DNA from: Plantago ovata
Lineage: Eukaryota; Streptophyta; Magnoliopsida; Lamiales; Plantaginaceae
DNA length: 64,000 nt
Reading direction: 5' to 3'
NCBI GenBank assembly: GCA_028274465.1
Contig: CM051457.1
Span: 75,056,496 to 75,120,495, forward strand
Under the pieces are notes generated by a model that saw nothing but the letters and a program-made list of their open reading frames with translations, had not been told where the DNA came from and ran no database searches. Of the stretch, positions 22,420-32,875 are shown piece by piece. Position 1 is the first letter of the stretch, and the number at the start of each line of letters is the position of its first letter. The translations under genes and the position numbers were made by a program.

Positions 22420-22960
22420 CTACAAACAGCAATTAGTATCTTGTATGACGCAAAACTGACTTATGCATATGTAAATGTACGAGCGAACAATACGAGCAAT
22501 ATCTACAACAATCCAACTCCTCAAAAACCCAATGTCTAATCTAGCTACCTCATCACACAACATATCAATGTAACTACTGCAATAACATATCACATTATGC
22601 TCTTGCTAAATAACAAATGCCTTGAATCACAAGGTTCAATCCATACCATAGTAATCAAAAATCTAACAACATAAATCCTCAATTTCATCAATCATGCATT
22701 CTACCATTACATCCATCATTATCATATCAACAAACACATGTTTAAGCATGGAATGAAGGTAAAAGATACATTTCCTAACAAGATATATCATCTAATAGCA
22801 AAAAATCTCAAACCAACAAACCAAGCCTAATTGAACATGCAATTGATAATGAATTACGTTTATAATCACATAAATCATCAACCCATACATCATACAAGCT
22901 TAATTGAAGCATAAATCCAAAAAACCCCAAATTTTAAAAATTAGGGTTCATGTGAGATTA
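22420..22960 (-). other. Probable leader intron upstream of D ORF2
   Basis: On the minus strand CAGATTTGAG|GTAATCTC is a good donor and CTGTTTGTAG|GAATCATGG a good acceptor five bases before the ORF2 ATG. The 541-base interval is AT-rich. The bases after the donor (CATGAACCCTAA, then AATTTGGG) also follow the donor in element E. Confidence 0.6.
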
Positions 22961-23178
22961 CCTCAAATCTGAAGATTCAATGAACTAGGAAGAGATTTGT
23001 TCGGATTAAATGAAAGAGCACGTAACGGGCTTCAATTGAAGCTAAAGAATACAAAATTTGGTGGAAATATGAAGAAGTTATGAAGGTTTGAAGTTATTTT
23101 GAAAATGGAGGAATTTTTGGAGTTTAGATGATGAAGATGGAGAAAAATGAGGAAATGGGGAAGAATCCCCGTTTTTAG
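22961..23178 (-). other. Untranslated leader of D ORF2
   Basis: A pyrimidine-rich stretch on the minus strand, with no long frame, between the palindrome cluster and the intron donor. It resembles a plant 5' untranslated exon. Confidence 0.5.
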
Positions 23179-23300
23179 CTTCTGCAGGTCGTGGGGCGAT
23201 ACGCCCCATGCCTAGGGTGAATCGCCCCGCGCGTCCGGAGCGCGCGCGCGCTCTGGATCGTAGGGCGATTTGCCCCCCACCTCCTGAGGTGGGGAGACGA
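23179..23300. promoter_or_regulatory. GCG-N3-CGC palindrome cluster upstream of D ORF2
   Basis: GGGGCG-ATA-CGCCCC (23193-23207) is exact; GGTGAATCGCCCC and GGGCGATTTGCCCC are degenerate copies, followed by an inverted CACCTC/GAGGTG. The same type of palindrome lies beside the TATA box in the D LTR. Confidence 0.7.
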
Positions 23301-23544
23301 ACGTTTCGAAAAAAATGTTGTTTTTAGTCCCCGAAAACAATTTTTCTCAAAAAATACCTCGAAAAATCTCACTCAAACATAACATAAGCACATACGACAC
23401 AGAGACGAACAAATTCACATATGAAAAGCAAATTGTTCGAGTATGAATGCATGCAATAAAGCGGTAAAGAAAGCGATAAAAACCCCGGGTTGCCTCCCAG
23501 ATAGCGCCATTGTTTAAAGTCTTTGGTTCGACTCCTGTCTGCGC
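23301..23544 (-). other. Spacer after D gag-pro with hairpin
   Basis: No gene is present. The post-gag hairpin at 23485-23500 reads CTGGG-AGGCAA-CCCGG on the minus strand, with one G-U pair, preceded by TTTAAACAATGGCGCT. Confidence 0.6.
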
Positions 23545-24970
23545 CTAGCTCTTCTTCTTGAGGGTACTAGACTTCCCCTTCATGGATCTCCTCCTCATGC
23601 CTCGAACCTGTGAATAAGAATGAACATAGACATTAAGACCACTGTAGTCAACAGTGTGAGAAGTATCAGGTGGATCAGGTGGATCAGATATGGCTCGCAA
23701 CACATGTTGCTTGCCATCCACTTCAATAGTGCAAGTCCTTCGGTAGATGTCCATCACGGAGCGTAGCTTAGTCAAGAACGTTTGCCCCAAGAGAATGACA
23801 TCCCCAGTCCCAGGTGTAGACGCCGGAATAACTACAAAATTGGTGTATACAAAAGCTTCACCAATCTTGACCAATACATTCTTCACAACGCCTTCGGGTC
23901 TCACAAAGGATCCATCCGCAAGTTGCACAATAGCCTTATGCACAGATAGTTTTCCAAGGCTAATCTTCTCCAACGCATTCAAAAGGAGCACATTAGAGTA
24001 GGATCCCGTGTCTAGTGTAGCACGGACATCTTCAAGTTCCCCAATCCCGACCTTAACATCAAAACCTTGAGGGAGTGGCTTGGGATCCTCTTGCTCCTCT
24101 TCACTCTCGTCAGCACCAAGGTCCTTCTCTTCTTCCTTAGCCGGTGGGGGCACTTCCCCCTCGCAACTCTCGCACTTAGCACCCTTCTTGATGGTGATTT
24201 CAACAGGTAGATCACCCACCAAGGTAATGGACATCGACTTCTCAGTGTTGCTTGGCAGCTTGCCTTGCTCCCTACTTGCTCCTCGGTCGATCAACTCTTG
24301 CATCTTTTGATGGGAAAGCCTAGTGCCCTCTTCCAACCTATCAAGTCTCGCTCTAGTCTTCTCAGAATCTTCTTCATAACGTTTGAGAAAACTTTGGGTG
24401 TGATCAACCATCTTTTGCAAGTTCTCCATCAGTTGAGCCGACTTCGACTTCGGTGGCTCTTTCGGAGCGGGGTTTTCGCAGTGATCATTACCATAGTTTA
24501 GCCTACTACGGTCTTGGTTAGGGCCATAAGTTTGGCTAGCCGGTGCATATCCTTGATTGTTTCGGAACCCTCTTCTCCAAAATCCACCTCGAGGATTCCT
24601 CCCATCTTGTCCGTAGCTAGCTTCTTGAGTACCAAACTCCGTAGCAAAGGCTTCCTCTTCGCCTCCTTGAGCCCAGTTGCCATCATCATACGCAAGCTCC
24701 GATCTACACATATGAGCTCCATGTCCATAGTTCTTGCATATTCGGCAAACTTCGTTTGAAACAGTTGTTCTAGCGGCGCTCTTGAGGACTTGCTTCAATT
24801 CGTTGGTAAAGCACTCGAATTGATCCCCATTCCCCCTATACATTGGGGCTTCTTGAGTCGGTGGAGCTTCAGGTCCACGTCTCCTAACCATTGCCTTGGG
24901 TCCTTGAACTGCGAACCCTTAGCTAGCCTTTCGAAAACTGCCCAGACAGCTTCTACGGTTTCCTCCCAAA
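23545..24970 (-). pseudogene. Element D gag-protease, 5' end cut by F
   Basis: An open stretch of 448 codons on the minus strand (24891 to 23545) with coding traces to 24970. A one-base loss near 24893 separates it from the upstream capsid part. It carries a zinc knuckle CX2CX4HX4C (CRICKNYGHGAHMC), a Gly/Arg/Asn-rich basic stretch, a helical segment ending QKMQELIDRGASREQGK, an acidic hinge, and a retroviral-type aspartic protease with the active-site motif ATLDTGSYSNV and LLGQTFLTKL downstream. The stop TAG is followed by the conserved hairpin rather than by RT. The start lies beyond the F insertion. Apart from the cut and the one-base break it looks preserved. Confidence 0.83.
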
Positions 24971-25636
24971 TGTAACACCCCGTCTTTTTTTTATTATTTA
25001 TTTATTATTTTATTAATTTATTATTTAATTTTAGTTAATTAATTATCAGAGTAAATTATTTATTCGATAATTAGTTAATTAATTTCGCTTAAGCAAGTTC
25101 GTTTCATTACGTTTGGATCGATCTGGAAGCCTGGACCGTTCTGACCTCTTTTTGGCCCATTATTGAGCCCAGTCAAAGGCCCATTGACCAGCCCATTAAT
25201 GACATAACCCTAACCCTAGTCAGTTTCATCCCATCCTCATTCTCAGCCGTAAAACACAAAAGAAGAAAGAAGAAAGAAAGAAAGAAAAGAAAGAAAGAAA
25301 GAAAAGAAAGAGAGAGAGAGAAGAGAGAAGAGATAACTGCTGCTGCTTCGTCTTCTCAGATACTGCTGAGGATGTTCACTAATAGGATGCCAGCGACTGA
25401 GAGAAGGGTCTGGGGTGTCTTGGGATTTTATTTCAAAATAAGAAGATGAACTTTTTACTGTCTTCACTCGTTGTTTCATTTGAATTTTGAGTTATCGTTG
25501 GATATTTGCTTATTTCTGTTAGCGCTGAGCGCGTCAAAGATTATTTTGGCATTAATTGCCGACCGTTACTATTAAAGTTATTTTGGATTTTCTTTTTCAA
25601 GAAATTATTTTGTTTGCAAAAACCGGTACCGTTACA
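24971..25636 (+). repeat. LTR1 of F, internally deleted
   Basis: 666 bp against 2492 bp for LTR2. It matches LTR2 at both ends; position 25357/25358 joins what are 58717 and 60549 in LTR2, a loss of about 1831 bases. A GA-rich microsatellite lies at 25259-25333. Confidence 0.87.
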
Positions 25637-25638
25637 GT

Positions 25639-25650
25639 TGGTATCAGAGC
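25639..25650 (+). promoter_or_regulatory. Primer-binding site of F1 (tRNA-iMet)
   Basis: TGGTATCAGAGC two bases after the LTR end CGTTACA. Confidence 0.9.
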
Positions 25651-25911
25651 TTGAGTTCAAACTCGAGCTTGCTAGGATAAGATCTTTTGACCTTTGGGGT
25701 GTCTGTGAGGGTCCGAGTCGCTGGTTAGGTCTTGTAATTTCTGTTACTTTTCTGATTCGAGTCTTGCATACTAACCTTGAACCGTTTCTTCATCTTCTCT
25801 GTTCTGATTCTGACGACCTCTGATCCGTTCTGAAACTGTTGACCTTCCGCAGTTGTTTTGATTTTAACATAGTTATTAACTAGTTAAATACGCGTGTGCT
25901 TACAGATAGGT
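25651..25911 (+). other. F1 untranslated leader
   Basis: 261 bases between primer site and ORF0, closely matched in F2 (60842-61102). No gene is seen. Confidence 0.6.
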
Positions 25912-26364
25912 ATGAGTTCTGAAAAGAAGGTCATTCGTTACCGCCTAGTCGAAGGAGAGTTTAACCCGTATACCTTCGTTCCTGTTGTTGGCGTTTACCC
26001 TGGATTCGTGATGGACAGGGTCATTCGTGAATGAGATCACTACTGGCTGGAGATCTTTAAGCTTCGAGATGAAATAGCAACGAAGGAAGCGGAAATCGGA
26101 TTCCTTAAGACGGCTTTACGCGCCGCAAAGGAGCACTCTGGCTTTGTTTCGTTAACCGCGTCCAACGTAGGCATCAGGATTCGCAGGAGGAAGGCTCGGA
26201 GGATGTTCCCCGAGTGTTGCGGACCATCCCGTAGAGTGGAGAGTGAAGGAGAACCCGGAGAAGAATCCGAAGAAGAACCCGAGGAGGACCCCTCTGAGGA
26301 AGAAGAAGGAGATGCTCACGTGCCCGAACGACGTTCCGAAGATGATATTGAGGACGCTTATTAG
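25912..26364 (+). pseudogene. ORF0 of F1, small acidic-tailed ORF upstream of gag
   Basis: A 150-codon frame starting MSSEKKVIRY with one in-frame TGA at 26032-26034. F2 has CGA there, so the stop is a recent CpG-type change. Residues 1-60 are conserved in F2 (VEGEFNPYTFVPVVGVYPGF). Residues 60-100 are basic and residues 105-150 very acidic (EEESEEEPEEDP-like). No known domain is recognised. It lies in its own cistron, about 260 bases after the primer site and 360 before gag. Its position suggests translation as the first ORF of the genomic RNA, or removal by splicing. I do not know a function. Confidence 0.55.
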
Positions 26365-26720
26365 GATAGATGCCTTTTCGAGCTCGTACCGAACTTTCCT
26401 TTTTGCCAAGCGAGTTTTTTTTTTTAAGTTCAGCCGTCTGAGACTGTTTATGCTTTTCCGTTTACTTGACTCTGTGGTTTTTTGTTTTTCTCACTAAGAT
26501 GAGTAGAGACCGGTTTTCCTTTGTTTAATTGCATGCTTGGCTGTTTTAGGACTTCGTTGATTTTCTTGTTTTTGCGTTTTGTTTTAAAGTTCAAGGCATG
26601 TTTTCTTCTTCACTGCTCAGTTTATACCTGTTGTGGAAGATTAAGTTCTGGCCTTAGTTCTTGGTTTTTCTGTTCTTTTCTAAGTTAGAGATTCGAGGTT
26701 GTTAAATCAACTGCTAAGTA
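26365..26720 (+). other. Spacer between ORF0 and gag of F1
   Basis: T-rich, no gene. Such composition would suit an intron 3' part, but I see no clear donor/acceptor pair. Confidence 0.45.
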
Positions 26721-28582
26721 GTGCCCTTTGTTAGAATTAGTCGCAGAAACACTCGTGGTGCCAGCAGCAATGGAAGTGGAGATGATCAGCATGCTGAAAA
26801 TGGAGACCAAGTGGACCGTATCATCGTTGCTTTGGGGAATTTCAGCGAAACCATTCGCCGTGCTGGAGCACTACCTGTTCAGCCAGCTCCTCCGCCACCA
26901 CCACCGATCCAGACCATCGATCAAGCTGCGGAACGATTCACTCGTTTCCATCCTGAAAGGTTCGAGGGAACACCTGATGCCCGTAAGGCTGAGCTCTGGA
27001 TCGAAGGTATGGAGAACTTATTCTCGATCCTGCACTATCCGGACGAGAGGAAAATCGAGCTTGCTGCTTTCCAGTTCGTGGGAGCCGCCAGGAACTGGTG
27101 GAGAATCGTGAATGCAAGATGGAGGCAAGAGGGAGTTGCTCGTACCTGGGAGAATTTCACCAAGGATTTCTTGGACAAGTACGTGCCTCGCCTGGTTCGC
27201 GAGAACCGGAGAGATGAATTTCAGGCTTTGGTGCAAGGGAACATGGATGTTGCCGACTATGACTCGGAATTTACCCGACTACTGAATTACGTGCCGCATT
27301 TCCAGGACGATGAACGAGAGAAGGTTCGTTACTTTGTGAAGGGTATGAACTCTGAGATCCGGTATAGTTTGTTTGGGACCAACATGCCTACCTATCTCAA
27401 GGCTGTCAAACTCGCCTCCCAGGTAGAAAGTGGTCTCAAGGAGATCAAGATGGCTGATAAGCCATACTCTAGCAAGAGGAACTACTCTAGTTCTTCTGGG
27501 AGCCATGGAGGAGGAAGTCAATCTGGATACAAGAGGGAGAGTCGAGGTGGATACTAATCTGGATATCAAGCACCACCGGCGAAGTTTTCCCGTACTCAGC
27601 ACGACAACCGTTCCCGCAACACCACTGGAGGGTCTGGGCAGTCGTCCCAGGCAAGGAAGAACTGCAACTACTATGGAGGAGTCAACCACGATTAGCACAA
27701 CTGCTAGAAAAGACAAGGCTTATGTTTGGCTTGTGGGAGCAAGGATCACAAGATCAACCACTGTCCGAACCGTCATGCCATTGTCAAAGGAGGAAGACCA
27801 GGAGACTATGCTCCGAGAAATGATGGAAAGGGTACTATGGCAAAGCCCCGAGTTTTCAGCATAGGTGGTCATGAAGTTCCTGACACCGCGAATGTGGTTG
27901 AAGGTACGCTACTGATCGCTCAAACTTCTTCTAAAGCTTTATTTGATTCTGGTGCTACGCATTCATTTATTGCTGAAGTATTTGCTGAGTCACTCGTTTT
28001 ACCATACAAAGTTTTACCCCATGCTTTAGAAGTATGTACGCCTTTGGGAGCTAGTTTAATCACTAAGAAGTTCGTCGAGCGATGCGAGATTTCCATCCTA
28101 GGAAGAACTTTCCCTGATGACCTTTATTTCTACCTCTATCAACCTACGATGTTATTCTGGGTATGGATTGGTTGTGCGAGCACTACGCACAACTGGATTG
28201 TCGAACCAAGGCTATATCCCTGGGAAAACCTGGAGAGGAGAAAGTCGTGTGGAAAGGAGATAAGAGAAAGGATGAGAAGTTTCTACAGTCTGCCATGGAA
28301 GCTAGGAGGCTGTACGTGAAGGGTGCTACCTGCTTTTTGGCGTATTTGATCAATAAACCCAAAGATCAGCCAAAAATCGAGGAAGTTAGGGTGGTTAAGG
28401 AGTTCAAGGGTGTTTTCCCTGAGAAGCTGGATTCCGTGCCCCCTGAACGAGAAGTGGAGTTTCGTATTGATTTGGTAACTGGCACCGCACCCATTTCGAA
28501 GTCACCTTATAGGATGGCACCTGCTGAGCTTAAGGAGCTTAAGACTCAACTGCAAGATCTGGTGGATAGCGGTTTTGTGAGA
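26721..28582 (+). pseudogene. F1 gag and protease, broken
   Basis: Chromovirus gag: a Pro-rich N-terminus, then the Retrotrans_gag-type capsid region (FTRFHPERFEGTPDARKAE, then FKDF-like DFLDKYVPRLVRENRRDEF), a Ser/Gly/Tyr-rich basic stretch and a zinc knuckle (CLACGSKDHKINHC, CX2CX4HX4C). The protease motif ALFDSGATHSFI follows. The apparent start codon is GTG at 26721, so the original ATG seems lost. In-frame stops are at 27555 (TAA), 27693 and 27705 (TAG); the equivalent codons in F2 are sense. A frameshift near 28122 precedes the protease C-terminus and the pre-RT segment (PYRMAPAELKELKTQ). Element E interrupts at 28582. Confidence 0.85.
28578..28582. repeat. Target-site duplication of E, left (TGAGA)
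   Basis: TGAGA before TGATGAACG; repeated at 55636-55640. F2 has a single TGAGA at the same pol position. Confidence 0.92.
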
Positions 28583-29987
28583 TGATGAACGTATTTTTGA
28601 CGCGTTCATCTTGTCTTTTTCACCTTCTTTTGCTATCTTCTAGCCTTGTTTTTTGGTTAGTTTTGTAGAATTGTGTCACGTTTTGTGTTTTCAGCATTTT
28701 CAGGCACTTAGGTACGAAACGGCGTTTTTGGAGCTAAAAACGAGCCTTTTTGATGGAAAAGATGACCCCGTTGAAGTTCCCCAATCTCCGTGGCTTGTTT
28801 GTAAGTGCTTGAGTATCAATAAGCATCGAGAAGGATGCGTCCAAGGCACCCGAGGGCCATGCGAGGGCTAAAAGATTGAGTTTGAAGACAAAAATCTGCC
28901 CAGGAGCCAAGCTAAGCGCCTGGAATAGTGAAGCGCTCCGCTTCAATTTCCAGGAGCTTCAGCACAGGAGCCAAGCGAAGCGCTTGGTGTGCCAGAAGCG
29001 CTTCGCTTGCCAAGCGCTCCGCTTGGCTTCTCCAAGCGGTCCGCTTGGCAGCGGTTACGTTTTCGGATTTTCCTTCTTAGATCTGATCTTTGATCATTTT
29101 TTGAATATCTTTTGAACTGTAACTTCGTTTTGGAGAGCTCCTAAGCCCCAAAGCTCAGAGAATATTCAGATTTCTTTGTACTTTAGCTTGGGTTTCAAGG
29201 TTTTGATTGTGATTCATCCTTTGTAATCATCTACGGAGAGGTTTTCTTTGATTTCCACCGATTAGTGACAGCTTTGGTGGTAACTTGTATCACTCTCTTG
29301 TCTTGTAGTTTGATATGATGTATTCCAATTATTATTCATATGAATTGATGTCTATGTTGATGAATATGAGTAGCTAAATCTTTTGTGTTGGTGGTAGAAT
29401 GTAGAATATGCATGCTATGGGTTATGTTTATGCTTACATGAGATTGTGATTCAATCCTCCTGCAAATCCCTTCATATGATTCTTAGTTGCCTATAAAATA
29501 TATTCGAATTCAGTATAGTGACAAACTCTTGGTCAATGAAAGCTATAGGATTGTATGTTAGAGATTTGCAGCATGCTAGATAAATGGTGCTGGTGACAAG
29601 TACCTCTAAATTATTGATAGTGATCTTTCATGATGTGTGTCTTAAATTTGCCTAGACGAGTTGCTTAGCAGACTTGATCGAAGGTTCTACGCGCTGAACT
29701 TGTGAGCATATTCGTAACCCATGCATGTGTATTTGATTTCTACCACCAACCGTTTTCCAATCTTGTTTACATAAATCTGATTTCTCGTTGCTATTGTTCA
29801 AAGGAAACGATTCTATCAACTTTTGAACTCGTTGACTGAAATTACTTGCAAAAACCTCAAGCAAAGCCACGTTAGGTCCCGAGAGAACGACACTCGGGGA
29901 CAACTTGCCATTGCACTCTAGTTTGTGTAGTGATAAGTGTTCTTAGGCTTTTGAAACAAATTTAATTGGTTAAAAACGACATCATCA
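28583..29987 (+). repeat. 5' LTR of element E
   Basis: 1405 bp, TGATGAACG to ACATCATCA. It includes a palindrome cluster (28900-29056). It has a CTATAAAATAT box near 29491, whose role as promoter is uncertain. It differs from the 3' LTR by a few per cent and two short indels inside and beside the palindromes. Confidence 0.88.
28900..29056. promoter_or_regulatory. CCAAGCG-N3-CGCTTGG palindrome cluster in E 5' LTR
   Basis: Exact copies have spacers AAG and CTC (and GTC with a changed flank), with degenerate copies between. They start about 320 bases into the LTR, close to where A, B and D carry GGGGCG-N3-CGCCCC. Confidence 0.75.
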
Positions 29988-29990
29988 ATT

Positions 29991-30008
29991 TGGCGCCGTT
30001 GCCGAGGA
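29991..30008 (+). promoter_or_regulatory. Primer-binding site of E (tRNA-Asp)
   Basis: TGGCGCCGTTGCCGAGGA, one mismatch to the tRNA-Asp complement, three bases after the LTR end. Confidence 0.88.
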
Positions 30009-30130
30009 CTTAACTCCTTTGGTTGGTGTTTTTGTTTTGGTTTTTTCAGCCAACATCTCTTCTTTGTCTCATTTCTGTTTTTGTTTCTTTTTGCTTGAGA
30101 TACTCACTATTTTGTATTTCAGGTGAGTGC

Positions 30131-32437
30131 ATGCCTAGAACCCGAACGGGTGGACCTATTATTGAACCTTTTGTAGACGAGATCGATCGTTTGTTTCAAA
30201 GGAGAAGGAGGAATTTGAATCTTGAGTTTGAAGGAGTAGCATCTAGAGCTTCTACTTCTGGTATTCGGGAAGAGTCTTCTTCTTATCTTTTGGAGCCAAT
30301 TCTTGAATCAGTTTACTTGGAAGGTGAAATGGCGGAGAGACCTATCCGTACACTTACAAAGCCTACGGTTGGGGCTAGAGGACCAGCAATTGTCCTCAAT
30401 GATGCCACTAGGAACTTGGAGATCAAGAATCACATGTTCCAACAACTTCCCAAATTCTATGGGATGGCTAATGAGGACGTGATAGGATACTTGAATGAGC
30501 TCGAGAACTTTGTTCTCCATCTTGGGCGACCGGGAGCTGATGTTACGGATGATGATCTCCGCATGAAGGTCTTTTCTATGGGGCTAGGCGATCGTGCAAA
30601 GGCTTGGCTCAATACTTTGGAGGCCGGGTCTTTGACGACATGGGATCTATGTTTTGACAAGTTCATGGAGCGTTACTACCCCGCTTCCAAGACAATGGCT
30701 ATGAAGAGACAAATTAGCTCCTTCGAGCAGAGGTACGATGAGCCTTTCCACGAGGCCTATGATTGATTCATGGGGTTGCATCATCGATGCCCACATAACG
30801 GGTATGATAAAAGTCAGCTTCTCCAATTATTTTACAATGGTTTACATCTTGAGATTCAATCTCAAGTGGATAGTATTTGTGGAGGTAGTATGGGGGAGTT
30901 GCTTCCTTCTCAAGCCCAAGTGAAGCTGGACATGATGTACCGGAATTCTCAAAACCGGAATGTGAATGCTCGTGTGCTCCAAAAGGAGCAAAGAGGTGAA
31001 GCCAAGGTAGTAGTGGAACAAAATGTCTTCGATGGGTTCGCCCATGAAGTGAAGCAAGCTTTGAGACAAAGCGTTCCTTCTCCTTCTACGGAAGTTTGTG
31101 GTGTGTGCAAGAATTATGGGCACCCGGCCTACTTGTGCCGTTCTGAATTTGCTAGAGAGCAATACATCACGAACGATGTCCGACAAGAAGTATATGCTGC
31201 TGAGGGAGAGCAAGTAGTTGGAGATGTGAACTACGGGCAAGGTTATGGCAATGTGAGGCCACAAAACCGTGGACCCCGAGGTGGGTACCAGAATCAAGGC
31301 AACCGTGGTTATTTTCATAACTCGGATCAAAATGCCTATGGGCCTAATAAAGATAGAAGTCGTCTCAGCTATGGGAACAATTGGTATGGAGGAGCACCTC
31401 CTTCTAATCCTACACCTCCACCTCCGGTTGCTAGTTCGGGACCACAAGGTGGAGGGGTGCTTCCTTCACCTCTTGTCTCTTCACTCAATGATCTGGTTTT
31501 GAAGACGAATAAATTCATGGAGCATTACTATCGTAATGAGGCTACTAACAATCAACGCTTTGAGAAGCTTGAGGCTAGTAGTAGCAATCTCCATAAGAAG
31601 CTACAAGAGCTTATAGATCGAGGGGCGAGTAGAGAGCAAGGGAAGTTTCCCGGAAACACGGAGAAGGCTATGGCCATAACCGTGGTGACTGATTTGCCCG
31701 TGGAGATCACGGTCGTGAGAGACAATGCACTAGTTGAGGTGCCAAGTTTCAAGGTAACTGAAACTTGCAAGGTGAGTGAGGAGCTTGAGACTCCTAAGGT
31801 AGTTGTGGAAGAGAAAGAGGTCGCACAATCTGATGCGATAGTTGAGGAAGTGAATGAAAACTCATCGTCTGAGGATGAGTTGGTGGATATGGTGGAAGTG
31901 CCTATCCAAGAGAGCTTTGATGTGGAAATCGGCTTGGGAAAGAAGGATGGAATAGTGGCAACTCTAGACACGGGAGCGGGTGTGAATGTCATACCTTTGA
32001 ACGTGTACGAAGAGTCGGGTTTGTCTAGGTTAAGACCAATGAAATGCATGGTGCAATTGGCGGATGGGTCTATGAAGAAGCCATTGGGTGTGATCGATAA
32101 TCTAGTGGTAAGAGTCGCCGACGTAGAGGTCAAGACGAACTTCATCGTCATGCCTACATCCTCCGCAAAGCTCAAGGATGTGGTTCTTTTGGGTAGAGCC
32201 TTCATCAACAAAGTACATATGGTGATAGACATGTACCGTCGTACATGTAGCTTCGAGGTAAATGGCAAGCAACATACGTTGCGAGCCATAGTTAATTCAT
32301 GTGCTTATGTTGATACTAACGAACTTGTAGGATTCTTTGGTCCTCTTTATGTTCGTCAAGATGTGCAGGGACTTAGTGCTTTGAAGAGCACTTGGACGGG
32401 GAAGTCTAGTACCCGATGCAAAATTGATCCCGCATGA
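30131..32437 (+). pseudogene. Element E gag-protease, one in-frame stop
   Basis: A 768-codon frame from ATG 30131 (MPRTRTGGP) to 32437, interrupted only by TGA at 30764-30766 (a CGA-type change). Residues 100-215 are the capsid core (GPAIVLNDATRNLEIKNH, MKVFSMGLGDRAKAWL). A zinc knuckle CX2CX4HX4C (CGVCKNYGHPAYLC) lies near residue 323, followed by a Gly/Arg/Asn-rich RNA-binding stretch and a helical segment ending LQELIDRGASREQGK. The protease has the active site ATLDTGAGVNVIPLN near residue 615 and VVLLGRAFINK downstream. Domain order and the last residues before the stop match D and B. The frame is too well kept for old decay; the single stop may be recent. Confidence 0.87.
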
Positions 32438-32479
32438 GCTAAGATGAGTCGAGCCAACGACTTTTAAACGAAGGCGCTT

Positions 32480-32497
32480 CTCGGGAGGCAACCCGAG
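32480..32497 (+). ncRNA. Post-gag hairpin, element E
   Basis: CTCGGG-AGGCAA-CCCGAG, a perfect 6-bp stem, 43 bases after the gag-pro stop and just after TTTAAACGAAGGCGCT. It covaries with B and D. Confidence 0.65.
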
Positions 32498-32614
32498 GTG
32501 GTAAGTAATTGCATGTAGATTAGAAGCACGTTTAAATTTTGTTTCGTTGTTTAGACAAGTTTTTTGGGGTGAAAATTTAGCAAAAGTTGAAAAAAAAATA
32601 GATTTGGGAGCTTC

Positions 32615-32875
32615 AGGTCCCAAGCGAACCGCTTGGACAGCCCAAGCGGTCCGCTTGGATTTCCAATAAGAATCCCATTCTTACTGGAAATCCAAGCGAA
32701 TCGCTTGGCTCGCCCAAGCGGTCCGCTTGAATTTCCAGTAGGAATGAAAATTCCTACTGGAAATCCAAGTGGAGCGCTTGGGAGTGCCCAAGTGGACCGC
32801 TTGCCAAGCGCTTCGCTTGGGACACCCAAGCGCTTCGCTTAGCTTCCTTAAGCGGGGCACTTGACATTCAAAGCC
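32615..32875. promoter_or_regulatory. Palindrome cluster upstream of E ORF2
   Basis: Copies of CCAAGCG-N3-CGCTTGG with spacers AAC, GTC, AAT and CTT, plus single-arm variants, alternate with longer hairpins such as TTTCCAGTAGGAA (32732-32744) facing TTCCTACTGGAAA (32751-32763). The same unit type is in both E LTRs. Confidence 0.75.

Larger units (their letters stand above)
18335..24970 (-). mobile_element. Element D: polymerase-less Athila relative with gag-pro and ORF2 (5' part beyond F)
   Basis: A minus-strand element whose 3' LTR is at 18335-19627. Reading 3' to 5' it continues with the conserved 3' domain, ORF2, a leader with a probable intron, a palindrome cluster, the post-gag hairpin and gag-protease. 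Gag-pro is cut at 24970 by insertion of chromovirus F. There is no RT, RNase H or integrase between gag-pro and ORF2. ATCCA (18330-18334) is the candidate target duplication; its partner lies right of the window. Confidence 0.85.

Noticed and set aside
22433..23544. A host gene between D gag and ORF2
   Set aside because: The leader and intron lie in the same position in E and join to ORF2; no other coding frame is present.
25259..25333. GA-rich stretch as a regulatory GAGA array
   Set aside because: It is a simple microsatellite present in both F LTRs; no independent support for a function.
27693..27707. F1 stops as programmed readthrough
   Set aside because: Three different stops in one gag, all sense in F2, fit ordinary decay.
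28900..29056. CRISPR-like array from repeated palindromes
   Set aside because: Units are short, unevenly spaced, imperfect, and within a plant LTR; no spacers of constant length.
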